A stretch of 64,000 bases of DNA from Gentiana macrophylla (Eukaryota > Streptophyta > Magnoliopsida > Gentianales > Gentianaceae), in contig CM047806.1 in assembly GCA_026214975.1 (NCBI GenBank), forward strand, positions 79,965,599-80,029,598. Reading direction: 5' to 3'. This document shows positions 42,627 through 54,339 of the stretch, piece after piece. Every line of letters starts with the position of its first letter. The stretch's first letter is position 1. A program made the position numbers and the translations under genes. Below the pieces are notes generated by a model that worked only from the letters and a program-made list of their open reading frames with translations, had not been told where the DNA came from and ran no database searches.

Positions 42627-44392
42627 TGTTCAGGGTCAATTTGTAGTGTTTTTAAGGATATATTTTACATCAATTTTCCCCATATATAGATGTTTTTCAT
42701 AGAAATCGAGCTTATAAATGAAATATTGAGCAAGTGATGTTTTTAACGGTTAAATTGCAAAACGTAGCAAATAATGTGCTTAAATGATGATTTTATGTTA
42801 TTTTGGAAATACGTTATGCTTTGGTATGTTTTTCCTACATTGTAGATACACATTGTTGATGGAAAGGATGATTTTAAAGAGATAAATTCGAGTGGAAAAG
42901 AAATCAAGCAAGATAAATGTCGGAAAATCAGGATTCCGGGTAGTGACGACCTTGCAACGCAGTTCTTGATATGATAACAACCGATTTGACTCTGGACCTC
43001 AAGAGAAGAGTTGTAGGTCTTGAAGAGAGGATTCTACAGGATTTTGAATCACTCCATTCCGACTTACGAGGCCCGAGATATGAGCGTTACAAGTTTGAAT
43101 GCTGTTGCTGAAAATAGTGGACGGGCGTCCGACATTATGGACGGGCGTCCGGCACCGCGTATTGTAGCAACCGCCTCGATTTTCTATAAATACAGCAGCT
43201 CCTTCAACCCTAAATATATGAAATACGCCCAGCTTCTCTTGAACCCTAAATTTCGAGCGAGGCAGCCCGGCCGCCAAGCTCTTTGCTTGGTCGGCCGGTG
43301 GTTAGATTAGGTGTTCGTTTCTTTTCGTTTTCTTCTTCTATCTTCTTGTTGCCGCCATGAGACAGCCATGGATGAGCCTTGAAGCTCCTTTTTCCAGCTG
43401 CAACTTTAATTCTCTTTCGATGGATGTTTTGTAAGTTTTTATTTAAATTGTTTCTTTCCTATGTTTATTTGTATCGTGCAATTTTATAAATCGAAAGATG
43501 ATTGCATGATTTGATTTCTACCGTATGACGAGAGTCGGTGTAGATTAGATCACCGTAGGAAAGTTTGGATTTTTAATCTATACATAACGGAAGTTCGTAG
43601 ATTAATTATCTAGGTTTACGAGAGAACCACAATTTGAATTAATTCGTTGCAAAATTATCCTAGGGAGATATTGAGTATCATTATCACCGGAAAGATGAGA
43701 TTTTTCATGTGTTTATTTGGTGAGTTAACTTGTTCTTTTTCATGCTTTGAGATGCCGTATGTTAATCGAATTTAGATAACGGAAGTTAATAAATTCGTTA
43801 GATTGCCATGATAGAGATTAACAATTATTATTCCAACAAACGGAAGTTGAGGGATAAGGTTGTTAGATTAGGATTTAATCCGTATCTTTGCTTCGTATAG
43901 ATGTTAGTTAAGACCGGAAGGCAAACTAATGAATGGCGTGATAAATCGGAAGAGGAAACGCTTCTTTAGATAAGATAATAATCCAAGATAACTTGTGAAT
44001 GAATATGTGTTAATCTTATTTCTTTCGGTGAGGTGATGGTTGTTGGGAAGAGGTTGATCATGGTTTGTTTATGGTTGTTCAATAGATAGATTTACGCTTT
44101 CGTAGATGTAGTTTTATTTATGTTTTTATCGCTTTTATCCTTCCCGGCTTTGGATTAACAATCCTCTGTCGCCCGCTTTACTTTTCCGTTTTAGTTTAGG
44201 TTTAGGTTTTAGTTAATAAAGGAGGAATTAATGAAGTTAGATTCGACATCCCAATTCCCTGAGGATCGATACCCGTACTTATCCAACTTTACTAGCAACT
44301 ACCCGGTATTCGGCCGGTTAGGAGGTAGTTTTGCATGGTAGTATAGGTTTATAAATTTTCTTTTGTTTTAATGATGCAAAATCTCCTCAAAC
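42627..44392 (+). repeat. Ath5 5' LTR (separate LTR type, 1766 bp)
   Basis: Starts TGTTCAGGGTCAATTTG and ends CTCAAACA, followed by a five-base spacer and PBS. TATA box TATAAATA at 43185-43192, with GGACGGGCGTCC twice at 43119-43130 and 43139-43150, 35-65 bp upstream. Outside these motifs and general layout I cannot align it with the Ath2 LTR. The left boundary is inferred from the break in the Ath4 LTR and a TG start. Confidence 0.78.
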
Positions 44393-44397
44393 AAAAG

Positions 44398-44415
44398 TGG
44401 CGCCGTTGCCGGGGA
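44398..44415 (+). promoter_or_regulatory. Ath5 primer-binding site (tRNA-Asp)
   Basis: TGGCGCCGTTGCCGGGGA, an exact match to the plant tRNA-Asp 3' complement. Confidence 0.92.
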
Positions 44416-45160
44416 ATAGGTGTCATGTTGAATCTAGTTTTGTTAGTTCTCGATTTTGTTACGTTTTATTTTTGTTTTTAATAAAAGTAGCGTATACCAA
44501 GTTGAGAGTTTATATTTTGCCGTGTTTGATGACCGTTAGGTTAAGAATGTGCAAAAGTTTTTACTCAACTTGTTTTACGTGAAGTTTATATGTTTATGTG
44601 TTACCTAGTCTAACCCTGTGCTTAATTTGATAAGGTTGTTGTCTTTGTGATACGTGTTTCCGTGTGTTGTGTTCATAAGTATTTAGGGTTTTGCTGTGTT
44701 TTTTCTCGCTGTCTGTGCATTCTTGTTGTATGGACGAGCGTCGTGCATCGTTGGGCGCCCGCCCGATTCTTCATCTGCAGTGAACGCAGCGTTGGGAAGT
44801 ATTGGACGCCGTCCGTTCAAATATTTTCAATCTCATTCGATTTAGAGGGACCACGGCGCCTATACTCTCTCGAACGCCCGTCCGGTCGGTTTTCAAGCGC
44901 AGACGAGCGCCTCGCAAGGTGGAACGCCCGTCCACCTCAATTACATCCTCTGAACGAGCGTTCATTCAATCAACGAAGCGTTCGATTCAACGAACGTCCA
45001 CTAACCTTTGGACGCTTGATTCGATCTGTTCAATCATCACTTCTTTTCTTTCTTCTCTTTCCTTCTCTTTTCTTTTCTTCCTCTAAACCATCTAATCTTT
45101 TATAAACCTATTCTAATCAACCCCAAAGGTTGATTTCTTCCTTTCCTTTCTTCCTGGTTT
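44416..45160 (+). other. Ath5 leader with dense palindromes
   Basis: 44416-44700 resembles 22325-22445 of Ath3. 44735-45002 contains many GAACGCCCGTCC-type motifs (for example GAACGCCCGTCC near 44871 and 44922, GAACGAGCGTTC near 44951, GAACGTCC near 44992). From 45005 the pyrimidine-rich pre-gag stretch matches Ath2. The likely recombination point lies between about 44700 and 45005. Frames across this segment on both strands (44647-45105) are not taken as genes. Confidence 0.68.
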
Positions 45161-46690
45161 ATGCAAACGAAGTAAGAAGGACTTCGATCTTTGATCCACG
45201 AGCACGAACGATCTATCCTTAGAAGAAGGCTTCTCTCCCGATTTGGACAAAATGGCGGATCAAGATCCACCAATTCCAAATCCCGATCCCCAAGCTCGCT
45301 TAAATTTACTCCTTCAACAAATGCAAGCTCTGCAGCAATGCGAATCAAAGAAGTCGGGCATAAATCAACAACTTCAACAATTCCACCAAAACCAAACTTA
45401 ATCAGTTGAACCAGGACCCTACACCCCATATCTTAATCAAGATTTTCTCGAGGACATAGACCTATTCGTCCACGATATGGGGGAGTAAATTTCGACCTTA
45501 AAAATGGAGTAGTTGCCTTTGGTCCAAAATAGCTCTTTCCATGGCTTCGCAAGAAGACCCGCACGACTTCTTGTCCACATTCGCATACAAATCGTGAAGC
45601 GTGCCATTATCTGGTGTTGATTACGAGATCGTAAAGTTGAAGCTATTTCCTTTTTCTTTAAAAGGTGAAGCAAAGCAGATGGTTTAAGTCGTTAGCACAT
45701 CATTCCTCCATACATGGAATGATGTCAAAAGAGCCTTCGCTCTTAAGTGGGTTTCACCAGGCAAGATTATGGAGATGAAACGGGAAATAGCTACGTTTGG
45801 CGGTTTGAGGATGAGGCTGTTGGCAAGGCTTGGGAGAGATTAAATCATTGATGAGGAAGTGCCCCAATCACGGATATGATAGACATGAGTTGTTGGAACT
45901 ATTTTACAGAGGAGTCTCTCAACCTAATAGAGACTATCTTGACTCCACAGCTCATGGATCCTTCTTAGGGGGAGGTGATGAGACTGCCTACAGAGTGGCT
46001 GAGACCATCGCCAAGAACAATATGTGGTCGACTCCCAAGAAGGCCAATGTTGTTAAGAAAGAAGGTACTGCAAGCAATCCTGATACAAAGCTGTTGGTTG
46101 CTCAGATGGAATTGATAAGCAAGCAGCTGGCCAATCTTCAGACGCAGCCTTCTGATCTTGGAATGCAGGTAGGAACGGAGATGACGGAAGAAGTAAATTT
46201 AATGGATAATCAAAACCAACCCTTCCAAAACTTTAATCAAAGCCAGAACTACTCAGGATTTCAAAGACAAAACTTCAATCAAGCCAAGTTACCACCTGGC
46301 CCTTCAAATTCGAATTCTTTCAACTCGAACTATCAAAGACCAGTTCAGAACTCCCAAAGGCCTCAAGGTGGCTGGAATCAAACTCAGAACAACAATCATA
46401 CCACCTCATGTGTCCCTCAACACAAATTCGATGAGCTGGTAGACATGGTGAAGACTCTGTCTACTAGTGTTAAAGCAATTGAGAGACAAGTTGGTCAAAT
46501 GGCAGACCAGCAAGCAAGCAGACCTCACGGTAAACTTCCGAGTTATACCGAGAGAAATCCGAAAGCTGATGTGAATGTTTGCACTGCCATTACACCTCAG
46601 TGGGAGTATGGGCAAGAAGAGGAGTTGAACGAAGTAACTCTGAGAAGTGGTAAGAAAATTTGGACCCGGCAAGATGTCGGAAGCGAGTAG
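45161..46690 (+). pseudogene. Ath5 gag
   Basis: The start ATGCAAACGAAGTAA at 45161 corresponds to the Ath2 gag start, but a lost pair of bases makes an early stop. The N-terminal 200 codons are in shifting frames with many small deletions. From 45830 to 46690 a 286-codon frame is open: LMRKCPNHGYDRHELLELF, GVSQPNRDYLDS, AETIAKNNMWSTPKK, then an Asn/Gln/Ser-rich part, KTLSTSVKAIERQVGQMAD and TLRSGKKI near the end. It shows what the broken Ath2 gag C-terminus (16365-17000) encoded. Confidence 0.86.
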
Positions 46691-47452
46691 CCCCTCCCGA
46701 CGCCATAAGTTCAGAGGGGGAAATCAAAATCACATGCCGAAGAAAGCAACGATGAGGAGGAGCTCGGTGACAATTCTTTGGAGGGCGACAATGATTCGAT
46801 GAAAGAGGAAAGGAAGGAGAGTCGAGGAGGTGTACCTCGACTAAGAAAAAGGAAGAAAAGTTTGTGAGATGGAAGGATAGGGAGGATGAGGCGATAAAGA
46901 ATCAAAGGCTGAGGAATGATAAAGCCCTTCCTTATCCACCAAAAGGAAAGATAAAGCCCTCACTAACGACAAGCGGTATCTTTGGAGTGAGGAGGATACT
47001 TAGGACACTAAAGTGAGTATGCCCTTAGTGAGGTATTGTGCGAAATGCCTAAATGTACTAAGTATCTTAAAGAAGAATTGTGAGGAGCAAGAGAAAGCTT
47101 CAGGATGGCTGAAGAAGTGCTTCGTGAGGATTGCGCGATGGTTTCACAGAAAATTGTTGTTAAGCGAGGTGACCCTGGCAGACCTTCAATCTCCTGTGAG
47201 ATTGAAGGCCATTTGTTCGAAAATGTATTATGCGACTCAGGGGCCTCTATTAATGTGATGCCATTAAACGTATGCAAAAAGCTCGGGTTAGATAAAAGGA
47301 TGCGGGAACGCCCGATTTCTCTTCAGATGGTAGATAAATCTAGTCGTACTGCAGCCGGTTGTGTAGCTAATGTTCTCCTTCAAATTGAACATTTAGTCTT
47401 CCCTACCGATCGGGTTATTCTAGACTATCCACCGATAAGGAGATGCCTCTAA
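46691..47452 (+). pseudogene. Ath5 protease
   Basis: 46691-47104 is the acidic gag-protease linker in broken frames. 47105-47452 (115 codons) is open: REDCAMVSQKIVVKRGDPG, then LCDSGASINVMPLNVCKKLG with the catalytic Asp at about residue 43, and NVLLQIEHLVFPTDRVILD. The frame shifts at the DYPPIRR site before the LILGRTF block. The aspartic protease processes Gag-Pol. Confidence 0.87.
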
Positions 47453-48755
47453 TTCTAGGCCGAACCTTTTTAGACACTTCTAACGCTCTCATCGACTTTC
47501 GCAAGGACAGTTACTCTTAGAGTCGGTGACACATCTGTCACCTTCACACGAGGACACATCCTGAAAGAGCCGTAATTGATGAAATATTGTTTGTCGGCCA
47601 TATATGAGGACGGCGGAGATGCCTATTATGAAGATGCAATGGAGCTTACAGAGATAGGTGTTTTTGAAGTCATGGACATTGAGGATCCGGCCGATTGCGG
47701 ACCACCTTCGATTCATTTCAAGCCGTAGGCATTGACGAGTCATCTTCACTCGCTCACACTGGGCTGTTATTGAGTTAGAAGCATGGAGATGCCCAAAGCA
47801 ACAAACGATGATTTCAAAGAATCGAGTCAGGAAGACTTCATCCTGGTGAAGAAGAAGCTCGATGGGTAGTTGGGACGAGGTAGAGTTTTGGAGAGAAGCT
47901 ACTCATTGGGAAGTAGATGATTGGGAGGAGCTGGCGGAAGAGCTTAAAGATGAAGAGTTAAGAAAAATGATCGATCACCGTAAAAGGAAGCAAGTGTTGA
48001 CCGGAGGATTCCGATGGATGATTTGATCCAGCACTTTTCGGGGTTGAGCCTCGGGAAGATGAGGTGTTCTCTTTGTCAACCACTTCAAGCTTATAAGGAG
48101 AAAGGTGGCCCGTTAATGTCTAGTATTGAGCAACCACCTACCGATTTAGAGCTTAAACCGCTTCCAAAACACCTTAAGTATATCTTTCTTAAGGATGGAG
48201 ATAAATTGCCTTTGATCATTTCTTGAAACTCGACCAAGAGCAAGAAGCACGGTGATAGAAGTGCTTAAGAAAAACATCCTCGCGTTCGGTTGGCAAGTGG
48301 GTGATATCCGAGGATCAGCCTGCACATATGCATGCATAAAATCCGAGCGGAGGAAGGAGCTAAAAGGTAAGACAACCTCGTGAAGGCTGAATCCGCATAT
48401 GCAAGAGGTTGTCAAGAAGGAGGTTATAAAGTGGCTCGACATGGGAATCATCTATGCAATCGCCGATAGCGAGTGGGTCACCCTACTCAAGTTGTGCCAA
48501 AGAAGGCGGAATCACAAATCGAAAAAGAATGAAAAAGGGAGGAAGTTGCCTTGCGTCTCGTGGATCAAGCACTGAGTCTCAGATCGACTATCGAGACTTA
48601 ATGAAGTCACCGCGCAAAGATCTCTTTCCCTTACCCTTCATTGACCAACTAATTGAAAGACCGAGTGGTCACAAGTATTATTGTTTCCTTGATGGATACT
48701 CTGGTTACTTTCGGATAGCCATTGACCCCAATGACCAAGAGAAGACCACGTTTAC
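47453..48755 (+). pseudogene. Ath5 protease end, linker and RT N-terminus
   Basis: Aligns with Ath2 17690-18966 but is split over at least six frame changes. 48014-48226 holds the linker end and LKPLPKHLKYIFLKDGDK. 48454-48786 covers part of the fingers, including a readable FLDGYSGYFRIAIDPNDQEK block with the first catalytic Asp, which shows the state of the site where Ath3 entered Ath2. Breaks occur where Ath2 has CAGCTG (near 48251), CTGACAGGC-like text (near 48560) and similar. Confidence 0.82.
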
Positions 48756-50246
48756 ATGTCCATCCTGGTACTTTTGCTTTTCGTGAGAATGCCATTCGGT
48801 CTATGTAATGCACCCGCGACTTTTCAACGGTGTATGTTGGCCATTTTTGATGGACTTGTTGAGAAATGCATGGAAGTCTTCATGGACGACTTCTCAGTCT
48901 ACGGCGATAGTTTTGATGAAATTTTAGAGAACCTAGATATGGTACTCCAACGTTGTGTTGAGAAAAATCTTGTGCTTAACTGGGAGAAATGCCATTTTCT
49001 AGTAGACGAAGGAATCGTTTTGGGACATAAGGTGTCCAATGCTGGTATTCAAGTTGATAAGGCTAAGGTTGAAGCCATTGAAAGGATGACGTACCCTAAG
49101 ACAGTGAAGGAGGTACGAGGTTTTCTAGGTCATGTTGGCTTCTACAGGCGGTTTATTCGAGACTTTTCTACGATTGCCAAGCCTTTATCAAATCTTTTGA
49201 AAGAAGATGTAGATTTCTTGTTCGATGCGAAGTGCAAAGAAGCTTTCAATTGTCTGAAAGACAAGCTTATCAGTGCCCCTATTTTAGTAGCACCTGACTG
49301 GGCCAAGCCTTTTGAGTTGATGTGCGATGCCTCTAATTACGCCGTAGGCGCAGTTTTGGGTCAAAGAGTTGATAAAAGGTTCAGGCCCATCTATTATGCG
49401 AGTCGTACCTTGAACCCGGCTCAATGCAATTACACCACAACTGAGAAGGAATTCTTAGCTGTTGTTTTTGCCATTGACAAGTTTAGAAGTTATCTTCTAG
49501 GTTCTCAAGTGATTGTATGGACAGATCATGCAGCTTTACGCTACCTTATGGATAAAGCAGATGCCAAACCAAGGTTACTTAGATGGATTTTAATTCTACA
49601 AGAGTTTGACCTTGTGATTAAAGATAAGAAAGGTAGTGAGAATATTGTGGCTGATCATTTATCTCGCTTAGTAAATGAGGGTGCAGAGAATCACAATGAT
49701 ATAGGCATTGATTTCCCGACTGAGCAATTGATGAAGCTTGAAACGGTTAGGCCGTGGTATGCTGACTATGTCAACTATTTAGCGAGTGGTCATTTAGAGG
49801 ATATGACGTATCAGGAGAGGAAGAAGTTCTTTTCTGATCTTAAATATCTCGTATGGGAAGATCCTTATTTGTTCAGAGTCTGTAAAGACGGGTTGCTTCG
49901 ACGGTGTGTTCCTGAGCATGATCAGTGGGATATCTTAGAACAATGCCATAGCGGTCCTACCGGAGGTCACTATGGAACACCGAAGACGGTTGCAAAGATT
50001 CTTCAAGCTGGATTCTACTGGCCGACTCTGTTTAAAGATGCAGAAGCCTTTTGTAAAGGTTGTGATAGGTGCCAGAGAACTGGACGGCAGAGTAGTCGGA
50101 TGGAAATGCCACTTAAGCCCATTCTTGAATGCGAAGTTTTCGATGTATGGGGCATAGATTTTATGGGACCCTTTCCATCTTCATGTGGTAATAAGTATAT
50201 CCTCGCCTGCGTGTGGATTATGTTTCAAAGTGGGTCGAGGCCATAG
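48756..50246 (+). pseudogene. Ath5 RT, RNase H and integrase (longest open frame, 496 codons)
   Basis: The first 11 residues come from a shifted frame; from RMPFGLCNAPATF on it is pol. RT active site FMDDFSVYG (about residues 41-49), RT connection GHVGFYRRFIRDF, RNase H with [38 protein letters not shown] and VADHLSRL, then the integrase HHCC domain ([12 protein letters not shown] ... CKGCDRC) and the first core Asp in WGIDFMGPF. It ends at 50246 where an extra base near 50210 shifts the frame inside the [11 protein letters not shown] block. It is the best-kept pol region of the window. Confidence 0.93.
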
Positions 50247-51333
50247 CTACTCAAACTAATGATCACAAGGTTGTGAAGAAATTCTTGCAAAAGAATATCT
50301 TTACTAGATTCGGTGTCCGAGAGCACTCATTAGTGATGAAGGTACTCACTTTTGCAATGCGCCGCTTGACAAGATCCTTGAGAAGTACGGTGTCAAACAT
50401 AAGATTGGTACACCATATCACCCCAAACCAAAGTGGCCAAGTCGAGGTAAGCAACCAGAGCCTGAAAAGAATTTTGAGAAGACCGTGAACAATAATCGAT
50501 CTAATTGGAGTCTTAAGTTGGATGACGCATTGTGGGCCTATCGATCGCATTTAAAACCCCGATGGGCACGTCACCCTTCCAAATGGTCTATGGCAAAGCT
50601 TGTCATTTAACTGTCGAACTTGAACACAGAGCTTTTCGGGCAATTAAATTCTTAAATTTTGATAGCCAACTCGTGGGGAGAAAAGGTTGTTACTGATTGA
50701 ACGAGCTCGATTTAATTCGGACTCCGAGCATACGAGAATGCTAAGCTTAGCAAGGAAAGAACGAAGATGCTCCATGACGCTAAGATCAAGGACCGAGAAT
50801 TCAAAGTTGGTGAAATGGCTTTACTTCTATAATACTAGACTTCACCTGTTTCCGGTAAACTCAAGTCTAGATGGTCTGGTCCCTTTGAGATTCTCGAGGT
50901 TAATCCAAGTGGAGTAATTACTTTGAACGGGTATGGTAATCAAGCTTTTAAAGTGAATGGCCATCGACTTAAGAAATATTTTGGGCAACCAAAGGAAAAG
51001 CCTGAGATTCTTTATTTTCAAAGCGAGATGAGAGTACAGATGTCTGATTTGTGAAGAGATTCCATCTTATTTCTTTGAGTCAGATGATGATGACGTTCCT
51101 ATATCCCCCGTAAGGTACCTTCTGTTGAGACTTCTGATCATACCACTATGTCTATGCCTATCGTGCGCAAGAACAAGAAGAAGAGAGTCAGTGTAGTTTG
51201 GAGAGAAAAGTTTAATGATCTTATAGCACACTTGACTTGTTGTTGTGGTGAAAATCATTTCCGCCCAAAGGTGCTCTCGATTACGATCATCGAGGTGGCG
51301 GTAGTCAAACCAAAGTGGCCCGATCCGGGTTGA
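50213..51333 (+). pseudogene. Ath5 integrase core end and C-terminal tail, broken
   Basis: 50213-50488 resumes [16 protein letters not shown] and [13 protein letters not shown], but loses the second Asp region by a shift near 50320 (one base missing in GGTGTCCGAGAG against GGCTGTCCAAGAG) and recovers at [14 protein letters not shown] with the catalytic Glu. 50500-51147 continues the C-terminal domain in several frames. 51148-51333 carries the basic KNKKKRVSVVW patch and AHLTCCCGENHF tail as in Ath2. Confidence 0.86.
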
Positions 51334-52730
51334 TCTTTTGGAATCTGTGTCAAGCTATTGACATTAAAAGAGCGCTCCTAGGAGGCAACCTAGTTTTCTT
51401 TGTTTGTTTTCTTTTCTTAGGTTGTTTTGTTTTATTGTTTTAGAAATAATACTTTAGTTGATTTTGTGTTGATGGTTATTCCTCTTACGTTCATTGTAAG
51501 TGTTTTGTGTTATGTGTTGCTCATATACCCCGTGTACCCCGAGATTATATGGTATGTCGAGTGTTGCAGATACTTTTGAGCAGGTTCACAAGCTTTTATG
51601 TCCAGTGTTGTCTATTCGAGTTGCAGCGGTATATTCATGCTCCGGCCTGACCTCTGCCAACTTTCATCCGACACCCACCGTTGAAACCAGCTAAGTTTTC
51701 TTTTCTTTTATATTTGCACATTCTGAGGACATAATGTGATTTAAGTGTGGGGGGGGTAAATTGGGTATGTTTTTATGCTATATCCTTTGAAATATGAGTG
51801 AATGTTAATTTTTTATGAATTTAAAATTTTTGTGAGTCTCGAGCTTATAATTGGAACTAGATGCTTGCTAGTTGTAGTTTTCTAACGATGATAGTATGTG
51901 ACTTAGTGAGATAATTATAGCATGTTTTACTTTTATGGAGATAGTTTCGTTTTCACTCACACGAGCCTTTGATTTTGAAGCATGACTTTTGAATTATATC
52001 CTTTCATTATTTTTAATGATTTATCTTAGGAAGGTCAAGATAGTAACACCTAAAGTTAGACCGTAATCTTGTGAATATCATAAAGTTTGAATGTGATAGG
52101 TGAGATGTAACTTATGACTTTGAAAAGTGAATAAATAAAGTGAGTGAGCAATTATTAATAAATACGTTTGTCGGAAGCTGGTTAATGATTTGAGTGCGGT
52201 AGGGTATACCTCGTATGTCCTATACCACTATGATGACCAAAAGCTCACGACAGTCAGTTTATAGCTACCTTATGATTTGAGTAGGTAGGGGATTATCTCG
52301 AAATGTCCTATTCTACTATGAGGGGTAAGAGCTCATTCTGATATGCGTCAAATTTGAAAATTTTGAAAAATGATGAGTAAAAATAAAGTAAAGTCTTTGT
52401 TATCATGGATCTTATACCCAGTGAGAACCGCATGATATCTTTGTAGGGATTATCCTCATGAGTGCGTGGGAAGGCTTTGAGTGGAGCTGTTATTGTCTGT
52501 ACCTAGGATAGTCATTGCAATTTCTGAGAGGATATTTCTTTGAAAGGCTTGTTAGATTGAGAACGGCTTGTCACACTTACACCGAATCTATCTCTGTGTT
52601 GGTATCATTTGCTATAGTTGTTGTATCTTTCGTTACGTGAGTTAGAGATCTATGTGGATTATTTATAGAGTTGAGCTATAGTTTTGATTGTTTTGTCCGA
52701 GGACGTACAAAAAGCTAAGTGTGGGGGTGT
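51334..52730 (+). promoter_or_regulatory. Ath5 post-pol tract with two PPTs and tandem stem-loops
   Basis: Internal PPT TTAAGTGTGGGGGGGGTAAA at 51741-51760. Stem-loops at 52176-52245 and 52263-52333 correspond to those of Ath2; the first has AGCTGGTT facing GACCAAAAGCT, a change on both arms (C to T, G to A) that keeps pairing. Terminal PPT TAAGTGTGGGGGTGT at 52716-52730. Confidence 0.72.
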
Positions 52731-54339
52731 TGTTAAGGCCATATTTATATGATTATTAAAGGGTTATTTCATTATTATTTTCCCCACATTTGCGTAATTT
52801 ACATGAGAATTAAGGGTTTAAGTGTAATTATTTAATAAAGATGATTTTAAGAGGGTTGTATGCAAAATTGATGATTTTAAGTGTTGATTTAATGGAATTA
52901 TTATTATTTGGATTTTATTACATTTTTGCATTGTTTATTTATCATGTAGGTGTTGATTTTCGAATGCTATAAGTGGATAAATGAAGCTCAAGTCGAATTA
53001 TTCAAGATAGAGTTGGAATTGGCTCAAAGAAATTGGATAAAGATGATGAAATCCGACTCAAAGCGATCCGGCCGAAGCGTCGCATCCCGCCCACTCGAAC
53101 GGGCGTTTGATTTCATGAACGAGCGCCCGAAGTGAATCAAGCGCCCATGCGGCGTCCCGTAATCGTATTTTACATTCGAGAGAGTTTAGACGGAGGATGA
53201 ACGAAGCGTTTACTCGGCGTCCAGGCATTCGGACGGGCGCCCACGAGACTGCACGGCGTCCGTTGCCGACTTAACCCTAACCGACTCAAATTCCTATAAA
53301 TAAAGCGCAGCCCCAACCCTAATTGATACCACATAATTGAGATCGCAATTTTACACCAAAAAGCGATGCCACAAGCCTAATTCCATAGAGATGAACTTCT
53401 CCAACCCAACAATCATCTTCAACATGATTGTTGGCTAAAAGCCTTGCAAAGTGAGTCGACGGAGGAAGCCTATCAACAACAAAACCAACTAGAGAGTTCG
53501 ATCATGGATGTTTAGTGAGTTTAAGATCTAGTTTTTCATCACTTTTTACTTATTTGTTTTACATTGCCATGTTTTGTTGAATTATCAATTCTATGAAACG
53601 ATCTATTTATCTATCTTTATGCCTGAATAAATTTCTTAAAGTCTGTTTATTTGAGTTCTCTTTCGTTTAAGTGATGCATCTAATCATGTTATAAGAGATT
53701 AGGCATGTTTAGTTGAGTAAGAGTTTGGAAGCAATCTCGTGATTTCGTTTTGATTGCATGTTTAGTTTGTTTGAAAAGATAAACGAAACCCTAGAATTTG
53801 GTTGAAGAAATTTAATTGAATTCGTGAAAAAAATCACTACTAAAAACTACATCTTTAGATCACCATCTAGTTGGGGTTGTTGGTTGATGGGTGGATTCGT
53901 CGCCTCATTTGTGTTTTCCTTTAATTGTTTTAATCGAATCGTTTAGATAAGTTTAGTTTAAGTTCTAGTTTTTAAACCTTTAAAATTCCTCGCAACTTTT
54001 CTCGATTAAGCCAGAGTCGACGCCGTCGCAATAAATAACGCCCGTCCGTTAGCTTTAGTTTTCAGACGCTCGTTCACTTTAGTGAACGCTCGTCCATCCT
54101 TCTGTTTTCTTATTTTTCAGCTTGTTTTTATTTCCTGTTTTAGTTTTAATTCTTAGGTTTAGGTTTTAGTTAGTTTCAGCTTTAGTTTAGATAGATAATT
54201 GTGACATAATCGATATAGATTTATATTTGAATCCGATAAACATTCCACTCCCTTAGGACGACCCGTAAACACCCTATACTACGATCCTTATACTTGGGGT
54301 GTTTCGGTTTATAAATTTAAAACACGTTTTTACCGAACA
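52731..54339 (+). repeat. Ath5 3' LTR (Ath2 type)
   Basis: TGTTAAGGCCATATT to TTTTTACCGAACA. TATA box at 53295-53302. U3 palindromes at 53095-53260 (GAACGGGCGTTT, GAACGAGCGCCC, GGACGGGCGCCC and others), and GACGCTCGTTCACTTTAGTG near 54065. More diverged from the Ath2 LTRs than these are from each other. Confidence 0.9.

Larger units (their letters stand above)
42627..54339 (+). mobile_element. Ath5: chimeric Athila element with unlike LTRs
   Basis: Gag, pol and 3' LTR are Ath2-type, but the 5' LTR (42627-44392), PBS neighbourhood and first leader part (to about 44700) are a different type related only in layout. From about 45005 the leader and gag align with Ath2. Flanks do not agree: left is the cut Ath4 LTR, right a cut copia LTR (54340), with no matching duplication (GAGTT or AGTTT against ATTGC). 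Best explained by recombination between two separate insertions. Confidence 0.82.

Noticed and set aside
42627..44392. A separate solo LTR beside an Ath2-type element
   Set aside because: A perfect PBS and leader follow it and run into gag, so it functions as the 5' LTR of Ath5.
44647..45409. Overlapping frames on both strands in the Ath5 leader, up to 152 codons
   Set aside because: Arg/Ser-rich products of the GC-rich palindromes; no domain, and the region aligns with the non-coding Ath2 leader and broken gag start.
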